DNA of 64,000 bases, taken from assembly GCF_017254835.1 (NCBI RefSeq), contig NZ_JAFKCW010000002.1, positions 976,592 through 1,040,591 on the forward strand, written 5' to 3'. The stretch is from Algoriphagus aestuariicola. GTDB lineage: Bacteria; Bacteroidota; Bacteroidia; Cytophagales; Cyclobacteriaceae. The position numbers and the translations under genes were made by a program. Below the pieces are notes generated by a model. That model ran no database searches. It was given only the letters and a program-made list of their open reading frames with translations, and was not told the DNA's origin. This document shows, in pieces, positions 19,354-27,119 of the stretch (the first letter of the stretch is position 1; each line of letters opens with the position of its first letter).

Positions 19354-21045
19354 TCATCGGATATTCCCCTTCTTCAGCTCCTTTACCGCATAGTCCACCG
19401 CCCGGGCCGTTAGGGCCATGTAGGTAATGGAGGGGTTTTGTGTACCGGTAGAGGTCATAGCAGCTCCGTCGGTCACAAAGACATTGGGCGCATAGTGCAT
19501 CTGGTTGAAGCCATTGAGCAGGGAAGACTTTGGATCCCGGCCCATCCGAACGCCACCCATCTCATGGATGTCTAGCCCAGGGGATTGGCCGCTGTCCGAC
19601 TTGCGTATATGAATGCAGCCTGCCTTCGAAAGCATCTCCTCCCCTTGCTGGAGGAAGTCCTGGAGCAGCTTTTCATCATTGTCATCATAATCCACCTCGA
19701 TATCGAGAAGAGGTATCCCCCACTCGTCTTTCCTGTCGGGGCTCAAGGAAACCCGATTTGTCTCCTTGGGTATGGTCTCTCCCTGCATCATCATATACAC
19801 CGACCAAGGCCCAAGCTCGCTGTTGGCTTCCTTGAAGTCCGCGCCAAAGGGCATATCACGTTGACTTCCCCAGCCTGCCCTTCCCGCGGTATAAAAGGAC
19901 ATATATCCTCTGAGAAAATCCGTCTCCTGACTTTTCACATTCCGAAAGTTGGGAAGCATCACGGCCGTTGGGCGACGCCCGAAATAGGTCTTGTCCTCGA
20001 ATCCTTCGAATCCGGCGCTGAGAGAACCCCGATAGTTGTGAAAAGCGATGTACTTACCCAAAATGCCATGCTCGTTTCCCAAGCCCTCCGGGAATCGATT
20101 CGAGGTGGAATTGAGCAAGACAAGGTTGGTGTTCAAGCAGGCTGCGTTGAGGAAAATCAACGGCGCAAAGTATTCTTTAGCTTCTTTCGTCAATCGATCT
20201 ACCACGCGAACGCCTGTGGCTTTTCCCTTCTCCTCGTCCCAAATCAAGGAATGGACGACCGAGTTGGGACGGAGCGTGAGATTGCCGGTGAGGGCGGCAG
20301 TGGGCAGCGTGGATGAGTTGGAGCTGAAGTATCCCCCAAACGGGCAGCCGCGATAGCACTGGTTTCTGGCCATGCACCTGCCTCGGCCCTGCGCAAGATG
20401 CTGGGCTTGGGGCTCGGTGAGGTGCGCACAGCGCCCGATGATGAAGCGGCGATCTCCGTAGGCCTCGAGGATTCGCTTTTGGATTTCCTTTTCCACACAG
20501 TTCATCTCCCATGCAGGCAAGAACTCCCCATCGGGCAGAGTATCCAAGCCCTCGTAGCTGCCGGATATCCCAACGAAGCGCTCGACATGGCTGTACCAAG
20601 GAGCCAGATCCTCGTAGCGTATCGGCCAGTCCACCGCAAATCCATCCCTTGCGGGACCTTCGAAGTCATACTTCGACCATCGCTGCGTCTGCCGAGCCCA
20701 GATCAGGGACTTACCTCCTACCTGATAGCCCCTGATCCAGTCGAAAGGCTTGGACTGGATGTAGGGATGCTCCGAGTCCTTGACAAAAAAATGGGCAGTA
20801 TCCTCCTGGTAGGCATAGCATCGGTTTGCGATGGGATTGGCTTGGCGGTCGGCCATGGTGCGCTGATTACGGTGGGGCATCTCCCAAGCCGGCTTGGTCA
20901 TGGTCGGATAGTCCTTTAGGTGCTCCACTTGCCTTCCCCGCTCCAAGACCAAGGTTTTGAGGCCTTTTTCACAAAGTTCCTTGGCAGCCCAGCCTCCCGA
21001 GATCCCCGAGCCCACTACGATGGCGTCAAATTGGTTTGATTTCAT
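19354..21045 (-). CDS. GMC-family oxidoreductase
   Basis: FAD-dependent glucose-methanol-choline oxidoreductase, 563 aa from the ATG at 21045 (MKSNQFDAIVVGSG); a longer frame upstream adds a stretch unlike the family. The Rossmann motif VVGSGISGGWAAKEL (about 11-25) binds FAD; HEMGGVRMG and TSTGTQNPSITYMALTARAVDYAV near the C-terminus form the GMC-C domain with the active-site His/Asn region. CYRGCPFGGYFSS is also typical of this Bacteroidota subgroup, which oxidises sugars or polyols and often pairs with a gluconate-dehydrogenase subunit 3. No such partner is adjacent. A decayed copy of this gene's 5' end lies at 26166-26238. Confidence 0.9.
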   Translation of the reverse strand: MKSNQFDAIVVGSGISGGWAAKELCEKGLKTLVLERGRQVEHLKDYPTMTKPAWEMPHRNQRTMADRQANPIANRCYAYQEDTAHFFVKDSEHPYIQSKPFDWIRGYQVGGKSLIWARQTQRWSKYDFEGPARDGFAVDWPIRYEDLAPWYSHVERFVGISGSYEGLDTLPDGEFLPAWEMNCVEKEIQKRILEAYGDRRFIIGRCAHLTEPQAQHLAQGRGRCMARNQCYRGCPFGGYFSSNSSTLPTAALTGNLTLRPNSVVHSLIWDEEKGKATGVRVVDRLTKEAKEYFAPLIFLNAACLNTNLVLLNSTSNRFPEGLGNEHGILGKYIAFHNYRGSLSAGFEGFEDKTYFGRRPTAVMLPNFRNVKSQETDFLRGYMSFYTAGRAGWGSQRDMPFGADFKEANSELGPWSVYMMMQGETIPKETNRVSLSPDRKDEWGIPLLDIEVDYDDNDEKLLQDFLQQGEEMLSKAGCIHIRKSDSGQSPGLDIHEMGGVRMGRDPKSSLLNGFNQMHYAPNVFVTDGAAMTSTGTQNPSITYMALTARAVDYAVKELKKGNIR

Positions 21046-21210
21046 GGGAGGAAAATAGAAAGCGAAAACCGGACTTGCACAGCTTTTAGCCAAATCACCT
21101 GACAATTTCTATAAGCGGCTTTTTTTGAACCAAGACCTATTTCTCGGAAACCAGCTCGGAGAAAAGCCAGAATCAAAACTATCTTACCCCAAATCCGATT
21201 AAATTTCTAG

Positions 21211-21999
21211 ATGCGCTGGATTCTGACCGTAATATTCACCTTTTTACTAGGCCAAAGCTTCGCCCAGGAAGCATCCGAAACGCTTATCCGTCTCAACCGC
21301 CACTATTTCGAGATCACTCCCGAGGACACCATCAATCATGTCTATAACAAACTGGTGTCGCCTCTAGGCAATTCGGCGAGGGTGGAGCGGATTTTCACAC
21401 TCGACCAACGTCTAAGTCGGGTCGTCCTGACCAAGCATACGAGATACCAAGACCTAGACCGGGTGACCGAGCAGTTCGATGAATACGGCCACTTGCAATG
21501 GAGAAGGGTCGAAAGCCTCGTCATCCCAAAAATCTCCATTCAATACTTCTTCGATGACCAAGTGGTCGGAAAGGTACTTTCTGGAAACAGGTACATCTTT
21601 CATATCACCAGAAACGGGGAAAACGGAGCAGCACCGAAGCCTTACAACGACTTTGAACCTCAATTCAACGGCCTTAGAAAAGAATGGTACGAGTTTGTAG
21701 CCAAAAACTTCAGGCTAAGCATGAAGCTCTACCCGGAAAAGCCAGAGGACTATTGGATTGCGGTATTGGTCAGTGAACACGGCTTGGTGGAAAAGATCGA
21801 GTGGGCAAATCCCCTGGAAGGAAATCCAAAGATCGCCGCGGAGTACGTGCGCGTGGTCAAACTTTGGGACAACAACTTTTCCCCAGCCTTAGACCCCTAT
21901 GGCCATCCCGTCCCCAAGTGGTTGTTGATTCCGTTTACGGTGGAGGCAAAAGTCAGATATCCAATCCATGTCTTTGACCCCGAGTTCATTTATCATTAA
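21211..21999 (+). CDS. Secreted protein with TonB-C-like C-terminus, tandem family copy 1
   Basis: 262 aa with a signal peptide ending in SFAQ (about residue 19). The family core is RLNRHYFEI, then FDEYGHLQWRRVE, YFFDDQVVGKVLS, YNDFEPQ, and a C-terminal domain HGLVEKIEWANPL...AAEYVRVVKLW...FSPALDPYGHPVPKWLLIPF that resembles the TonB C-terminal fold. There is no membrane anchor or proline-rich arm, so it is not a TonB. Divergent from the GMC gene, 165 bp between starts. It is the first of four related units (remnant at 22075, intact at 26337, frameshifted at 27119). Function unknown; a periplasmic or outer-membrane partner-binding role is possible. Confidence 0.7.
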   Translation: MRWILTVIFTFLLGQSFAQEASETLIRLNRHYFEITPEDTINHVYNKLVSPLGNSARVERIFTLDQRLSRVVLTKHTRYQDLDRVTEQFDEYGHLQWRRVESLVIPKISIQYFFDDQVVGKVLSGNRYIFHITRNGENGAAPKPYNDFEPQFNGLRKEWYEFVAKNFRLSMKLYPEKPEDYWIAVLVSEHGLVEKIEWANPLEGNPKIAAEYVRVVKLWDNNFSPALDPYGHPVPKWLLIPFTVEAKVRYPIHVFDPEFIYH

Positions 22000-22074
22000 A
22001 TCCCCAGCCAATAGTCTTTCCCTGCTAGAACTTGAGTTTCATGAACGTGAAATGTATATTTTTATAAAATTAGT

Positions 22075-22359
22075 TTGAAATCCCCCGTGGGACTGATTCT
22101 ATCTTTTCTATTCTGTTACACTGCCTACCTTGCTTTTGCGTAGCTACTCTCCAATCATGAAATTCGAATCAGCCTCAACCAGCATTATTTTTGACATTGC
22201 CGCCGAAGTTTCAGAAAATGATGCATACGACAGATTTGTGTCCTATTCCAAAGACCCGATCTTTCTGGAGCGGACATTTGTACGGGACGGAAAGAACATC
22301 GCTTGACTTTCTGAAGTGCCATTCTTGTCGATGAGCATGGCATGGTGGAAAAAGTCTAG
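22075..22359 (+). pseudogene. Deletion remnant of the secreted TonB-C-like family (copy 2)
   Basis: A degraded copy. A signal-peptide-like stretch (GLILSFLFCYTAYLAFA) is followed by an in-frame stop, then IRISLNQHYF, a one-base insertion in a T-run (five T instead of the four expected), and then DIAAEVSENDAYDRFVSY...LERTFVRDGK. A large deletion removes the middle and joins AILVDEHGMVEKV, which matches the C-terminal part of copies 1 and 3, before the remnant ends. It abuts the end of the E1-fusion gene (22373), so the boundary of the inserted cassette falls here or close by. Confidence 0.8.
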
Positions 22360-22372
22360 TTATCTTCTCTTC

Positions 22373-23785
22373 CTAGTAGATTGATGCCTCCGGATCGTAA
22401 TTGGAAACATACTCTATCACGCCACCTTTCAGATTGTAGAGGTTGTCAAAGCCAAACTTAGCCTCCAATTCCATAATTCCTTTTTTGCTTCTACCCCCCA
22501 TCTTGCAATGAACCACCACCTTCTTGTCTTTGGAGATTTTATCGGTTTCATAGGGCAAATCTGACAGCGGAATTAACTCTGCTCCAATATTCACGATGTC
22601 GTATTCGTACGGCTCCCTTACGTCTATCAGTTGGAAATCCCTTCCCTCGATCATCCATTGGTGTAATTCATCAGCGGTAATTTCCTTGACCTGCTTTTCA
22701 GCTTTAAGCCCACAGAATTCCTCATAGTCGATCAGCCCGGTAATGGTTGGCTTTTCCCCACTGATTGGATTATTCGGATTTTTCCTAAAATTCAAAGTCC
22801 GCGTCTGAAAGGTCAGAGCGTCAAAAGTGAAAAAACGCCCGCTGAGTACATCCCCAACGCCTGAGGCTACTTTGATTACCTCAAGTGCCTGAATACTTCC
22901 TATGATACCGGGCAAGACACCAAGCACTCCCCCCTCAGCACAGCTCGGCACCAATCCCGGAGGAGGGGGGTACGCATACAAATCTCGGTAATTCGGTCCT
23001 CTTTCGCCATTTTCATCCAAGTAGTTAAAAACTGACACTTGCCCTTCAAACTGAAAAATGGAGGCATAAACATTTGGCTTACCCAATAATACACAGGCAT
23101 CGTTCACCAAATATCGTGTCTGAAAATTATCGGTTCCGTCAGCTACGATGTCATATTCCTTGACAATATCCAGAGCATTTGCTGAGGTAAACATCTCGTT
23201 GTAGGTCTTGATCGTGATATGGGGATTAAGCTCCGTCAACCTTTTCTTGGCCGATTCTACCTTGGGAGTTCCTACCTCTTTTACCCCATAGAGGACTTGC
23301 CGCTGTAGATTGCTGTCGTCTACCACATCAAAATCCACGATCCCGATTGTACCGATTCCGGCGGCCGCTAGGTATAAGAGCATTGGACTGCCGAGACCAC
23401 CGGAACCGATCACCAATACCTTGGACGCTTTCAGCTTTCTTTGAGCCTCCATTCCAAATTCGGGGATGATGATGTGCCTATTATATCGTGCCAATTCTTC
23501 CTTGCTGAAGTCAACCCCTCCAGCAATGGCAGGCACTATGCTCACCACACTTCTGTCGGATAGATCCGTCGCACCTTCTTGAAGGTTGCGGATGTCCTCA
23601 TCGTCTACAAAAATATTGATAAAGGAAGGAATCTTCCCATCAGAAGTGTAGAGATGCTTTTTCATGTCTGGAAACTGCGAAACAAGATTGCTCAGAACCT
23701 CGTCAACATTTGATGCTTGAATCTCCACTTTTGCGGTATTGTTGGTGAACTTCCGCAGAGGGGTCGGAATGTAAACTGATGCCAT
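22373..23785 (-). CDS. Ubiquitin-like (MoaD/ThiS) - E1 (ThiF/MoeB) - rhodanese triple fusion
   Basis: 470 aa with three domains. Residues 1-90: beta-grasp sulfur-carrier domain ending in PAIAGG (Gly89-Gly90). Residues 91-345: E1-like adenylyltransferase with ATP loop GSGGLGSP (127-134), DGTDN (216-220) and PSCAEGG with Cys282 at the thiol site. Residues 365-470: rhodanese with active-site loop HCKMGGRS (Cys427). In MoeB-type enzymes two CxxC pairs bind zinc; here the positions read N265/D268 and N339/S342, so the zinc site is absent. The logic is a carrier activated by its own E1 and sulfurated by its own rhodanese. It is last in an operon, 6 bp after a JAMM peptidase. Substrate unknown; thiocarboxylate sulfur transfer or protein tagging are the options. 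Confidence 0.9.
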   Translation of the reverse strand: MASVYIPTPLRKFTNNTAKVEIQASNVDEVLSNLVSQFPDMKKHLYTSDGKIPSFINIFVDDEDIRNLQEGATDLSDRSVVSIVPAIAGGVDFSKEELARYNRHIIIPEFGMEAQRKLKASKVLVIGSGGLGSPMLLYLAAAGIGTIGIVDFDVVDDSNLQRQVLYGVKEVGTPKVESAKKRLTELNPHITIKTYNEMFTSANALDIVKEYDIVADGTDNFQTRYLVNDACVLLGKPNVYASIFQFEGQVSVFNYLDENGERGPNYRDLYAYPPPPGLVPSCAEGGVLGVLPGIIGSIQALEVIKVASGVGDVLSGRFFTFDALTFQTRTLNFRKNPNNPISGEKPTITGLIDYEEFCGLKAEKQVKEITADELHQWMIEGRDFQLIDVREPYEYDIVNIGAELIPLSDLPYETDKISKDKKVVVHCKMGGRSKKGIMELEAKFGFDNLYNLKGGVIEYVSNYDPEASIY

Positions 23786-23791
23786 ATAGAG

Positions 23792-24208
23792 TTAGTTTAA
23801 AATTTCAAATACTTCTTCTTCAAATTGGTTGTTGCTATTAAGTCTCCAAAACCTCATCTCCGAAAATCTAAGATTTGGTAGTGAAATAATCAAATATGAA
23901 AAATTTGGGAACGCTGACATCCTATCAGTTTCCGACGGATAGGCTGAGTCAATCAGATGCGTATGATAAATTCCGGTGAGTTCGAGATTGTCTTTCTCGG
24001 CCAATCTCTCAGCAACCAAAAAATCCCTACTGGCAATTTCAAATCTGACTTCCTTGCAGTCTGGAGAAACATTGGACACCGGCATGAACTTGCAGATTTG
24101 GGTAGAGCTGTCTCCCGATTGTCCAAACAAAAATCCGCAAGATTCCTCCGGAACCATCTCCACCGCCGCAATCAGCTGCTCGAAAACAGATTTTTCAACA
24201 AATAACAC
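23792..24208 (-). CDS. JAMM/Mov34 metallopeptidase (M67 family)
   Basis: 138 aa, a minimal bacterial JAB domain. The full JAMM zinc set is present: Glu22 in PEESCGFLFG, His82 and His84 in HTH, then Ser92 and Asp95 in PSETD (HxHx7SxxD). Family members cut after Gly-Gly of ubiquitin-like carriers (for example QbsD and Mec+ types). Start is GTG at 24208. It is sandwiched between the SDR gene (13 bp upstream) and the Ubl-E1-rhodanese fusion (6 bp downstream), so its natural substrate is probably the Gly89-Gly90 junction of that fusion or a conjugate made by it (inference). Confidence 0.92.
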   Translation of the reverse strand: MLFVEKSVFEQLIAAVEMVPEESCGFLFGQSGDSSTQICKFMPVSNVSPDCKEVRFEIASRDFLVAERLAEKDNLELTGIYHTHLIDSAYPSETDRMSAFPNFSYLIISLPNLRFSEMRFWRLNSNNQFEEEVFEILN

Positions 24209-24221
24209 GACAATTGAGGGA

Positions 24222-25628
24222 TTAATGCTTCTGGTAATGGGACATCTCCAACAAATGTTCTACCTGAGGATAATAACTGGTGTTTTCGAGTGACTGGAAC
24301 AACATTGGAATAATAGCTCCATAGTCTGAAGCTGTGGCCTTTTCAGCCGCCAGTATTTTTTTGTCCAAGCCCCAATTCAAAATATTCACGGTATCCCTTT
24401 TGTCCGCTTCCGACAAAGTCTCGGTAACAATTCCCTTTAAGCCAGCCATCAAATTGGCCTTGACCTCCTCCTTGGTTGTTGCTGAACGAAGGTTGTCCAA
24501 AGCCCAGTTCAAAACGGATTTTGAACACTTCACAATGTTGGAAACAATAATATCCTCCGCCTCATTTAATCTCCTTATACGGTTTTCATAGACATTGATA
24601 AGCAAATTCAGTTCTGCTGGCTTACTCCAGTCCATTTGCCCTCTAAAGAACTTCTCTGTATATCCTATTGGATTTCCCGAGAAAACAATCGGTATCTCCT
24701 TATCAGACATTGAAATATGGTATAAGGCCAATTCAAGACTCTCCACCGGCCACTCAAGATTTTTGACTATCAAAAAGTTGCACCTTCCTTTGCTACCATA
24801 CAAAAGCGAATTCAGCAGTAAATAGGAAGCCTCCCTTGCGTTTTGCGCTGTGACAAATTTTCCTGGACTGTGGATTCTCACATGTTTTCCTTGCATCACG
24901 CTGTCCCGGAGCTCCAGATCCATCAAACTATTGTCCACCACATGCGTAAACCGCGCCATAGAGTAGACTATCTTGCTGTTCCTGGATTGGACATCAAGAA
25001 TGTATTCACACATTTTTTTTGTTGCCGCGTATACTTCTTCTGTAAAATACCTGCTAGCCTTCCCAGTGGAACAAAAAACAAATTTGCGAACACTAGCAGT
25101 ATTCTCTGCAGCTCTTACCATTCTCAAGGTACCAAACACATTGGTGGTTACGCTTTCGGAAATCTGTTTTTCTGCAAGTCCTGGATTTCTTTGCGCAGCG
25201 GTGTGAAAAACAATATGTGGCTGATGCTTGCTAAAAATCTCAGCAACAAATACTCTGTCCAAAACATCACATTGGTAATATCGTATTCTATCGTCCCACG
25301 GAACGCCTTGGAACTCTACTTTGTCGATGACCACGATTTCTTGGACGTCAAACTCCAACAGCTCTTTAATTAGCGAGGAGCCGATACAACCCAAGCCGCC
25401 GGAAACCAAACAAATGGCTCCTTTCAATTCCTTTTCCAGTTGTTCTTTTGGCAATCGCAGTACTCGCTTCCTTGCAGACTCCAGTGGATCTACATCCAGT
25501 CTACCTTGATCTTTGTAAATCTCGATGATCTGCCGAGTGTACTTGACTAATTCTTGGTAGCAGTTGGCATCTCCAACATTAGGAGAAAGCTTCCAAATCT
25601 CACTAAAGGCCCTTTCCTTCATAAACAA
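24222..25628 (-). CDS. CapD/FlaA1-like SDR (nucleotide-sugar epimerase/dehydratase family) with extra helical ends
   Basis: 468 aa. Rossmann NAD(P) motif VSGGLGCIGSS (about 74-85) and a CapD-type active site CSTGKAS...YAATKK, with Tyr and Lys of the YxxxK pair (about 188-204). About 70 residues precede the Rossmann fold and about 110 follow it. Both are charged and helical-looking, and I do not recognise them as parts of ordinary CapD enzymes. Start ATG at 25628 (an ATG two codons later is also possible). First gene of the minus-strand three-gene cassette. A nucleotide-sugar or sugar-like substrate is expected from the family, which would make a sulfur-modified sugar a plausible product of the cassette, but that is inference. 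Confidence 0.82.
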   Translation of the reverse strand: MFMKERAFSEIWKLSPNVGDANCYQELVKYTRQIIEIYKDQGRLDVDPLESARKRVLRLPKEQLEKELKGAICLVSGGLGCIGSSLIKELLEFDVQEIVVIDKVEFQGVPWDDRIRYYQCDVLDRVFVAEIFSKHQPHIVFHTAAQRNPGLAEKQISESVTTNVFGTLRMVRAAENTASVRKFVFCSTGKASRYFTEEVYAATKKMCEYILDVQSRNSKIVYSMARFTHVVDNSLMDLELRDSVMQGKHVRIHSPGKFVTAQNAREASYLLLNSLLYGSKGRCNFLIVKNLEWPVESLELALYHISMSDKEIPIVFSGNPIGYTEKFFRGQMDWSKPAELNLLINVYENRIRRLNEAEDIIVSNIVKCSKSVLNWALDNLRSATTKEEVKANLMAGLKGIVTETLSEADKRDTVNILNWGLDKKILAAEKATASDYGAIIPMLFQSLENTSYYPQVEHLLEMSHYQKH

Positions 25629-26336
25629 TTAAACAATACGGTCAATAAAATAACTAATTTTCTCGATTTTTTGAATTTATCGTCCATCATCAATGTAAGC
25701 TTATTCTCCCATCATTTCTCATCGTGTGGACCAATAGTGACCTTGACGATTCATTCAAATAAAAATTGATAAGTTCTCTACAATTTTGTTCCTCAAAGCA
25801 ACTCATCCAACATCAATTTAGCCCCCATACCGTACTCCATTCAACCATCGGCTTTCGTACGATTCCCAGAAGTAATCGTCAAATCTTGTTTGATTGCAAT
25901 TTCAACCTCTTACAAACAAGTCGCTCATTACCGTGATCATGGATTAACTAATACAATGCAATTCGATTCCCATAAAGATACCTTTTTATGAATTCAAAAA
26001 ACATATTTGTGTATATATTTTTTTGTTAGGCAAATTCAGTGACTAGGGAATGGTCAAACAAAAAAATTCCAGTCCTATCCGACCGATTTAGGTTAGAGAA
26101 GACACTTCAAGTATTTTTCCGAATTTTCGAACAGGAAATTAAAGGAAGCTTACACAGTCACTACATAGCCCGTCTCGATGGCGTCAAACTGCTTTGATTC
26201 CATGGGTGGAAAAATAGAAAGGGAAAGCCGGACATACACGATTTTCCCGAAAGGCCGCGAAGGAATTCCACGTATGGAATGGCATTAATACAAAACGAAA
26301 ACTATATTACAAGGGAAATATCCCAGATAGTATGAT
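25629..26336. other. AT-rich gap holding a decayed duplicate of the GMC gene start
   Basis: 708 bp without an intact gene. The left part (about 25629-26160) is AT-rich, should hold the promoter of the SDR-JAMM-E1 operon, and shows no clear element. The right part carries a GMC 5' remnant at 26166-26238 and then the leader of the secreted protein at 26337. Confidence 0.6.
26166..26238 (-). pseudogene. Remnant of the GMC oxidoreductase 5' end and leader
   Basis: This stretch aligns base for base, with about a dozen differences, to 21009-21081, which is the start and upstream leader of the GMC gene. On the minus strand it reads MESKQFDAIETG from an ATG at 26203, against MKSNQFDAIVVG in the intact gene, and stops soon after. 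It lies at the same relative place upstream of secreted copy 3 as the intact GMC start does for copy 1. This shows that a unit of GMC start plus secreted gene was duplicated. Confidence 0.8.
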
Positions 26337-27119
26337 GTGCCCTGGATTCTATGCACCCTATTTTTCTGCCTATTGACCTCAGCCTTTGCCCAACAAACCG
26401 GGCCCATCCGCCTCAACCAGCACTATTTTGAGATTGCCGCCGAAGATTCCACGAATCATTTTTTCGACAAACTGGTATCCTATTCAAGCGATTCAACCAT
26501 GCTTGAGCGGATATTTGCCAGGGATGGGAAAGTCCATCGGGTGGTGATCACCAAGCCCCCAAAAGAAGAATACCACGAACGAGTCACCGACCAGTACAAT
26601 GAATACAACGAGCTGGAATGGAGAAAGACCGAAAACCTCAACAACAAAAAGTTTTTGACCCTATACTATTTTGACAATAAGGTCGTCGGGCAGGTACTGT
26701 CGGATTCGAGCGCGTTGTATCACGTGGCAAGAAATGGAGAAACCGAGCCTACCCAACAAAACTTCAACGATTTTGAACCACAGATCGTAGGCCCTTTAGT
26801 CGAGTGGCACGAGTTTATCTTCAACAACTTCCACCTGAGCGCCAAAATCCGTACAGAAACGGTAGAGACTTTTTGGATCGCCATTCTCGTCAACGAGCAT
26901 GGAATGGTCGATCGAATCGAATGGGCCAACCTCCTGGAAGGAAATCCCAAAATCGCTGCTGCATACATGCGGGCGGTCGAACGCTGGGGCAACAACTTCC
27001 TTCCCGCCTTGGATTCCTTTGAGCAGCCGGTCGCCAAATGGTTGATGATTCCCTTTCGAATAGACAGAACCATGAAAGGCACTTCCAAACCCATTCGGGT
27101 CTATAATGACTTTATTTAA
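26337..27119 (+). CDS. Secreted protein with TonB-C-like C-terminus, tandem family copy 3
   Basis: 260 aa, intact. Start is a GTG at 26337, aligned with the ATG of copy 1 (PWILC against RWILT). Signal peptide ends near SAFAQ. Core motifs match copy 1: IRLNQHYFEIAAEDS, LERIF.RDGKVHRVVITK, QYNEYNELEWRKTENL, YYFDNKVVGQVLS, FNDFEPQ, HGMVDRIEWANLLEGNPKIAAAYMRAVERW and ALDSFEQPVAKWLMIPF. Its stop overlaps the start of the next copy (TAATG), so the two were once co-translated. Similarity is closer to copy 4 than to copy 1. Function unknown. Confidence 0.72.
   Translation: MPWILCTLFFCLLTSAFAQQTGPIRLNQHYFEIAAEDSTNHFFDKLVSYSSDSTMLERIFARDGKVHRVVITKPPKEEYHERVTDQYNEYNELEWRKTENLNNKKFLTLYYFDNKVVGQVLSDSSALYHVARNGETEPTQQNFNDFEPQIVGPLVEWHEFIFNNFHLSAKIRTETVETFWIAILVNEHGMVDRIEWANLLEGNPKIAAAYMRAVERWGNNFLPALDSFEQPVAKWLMIPFRIDRTMKGTSKPIRVYNDFI

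Noticed and set aside
19585-20316. 243-aa plus-strand frame opposite the GMC oxidoreductase
   Set aside because: Antisense shadow; long only because of codon bias in the GMC gene.
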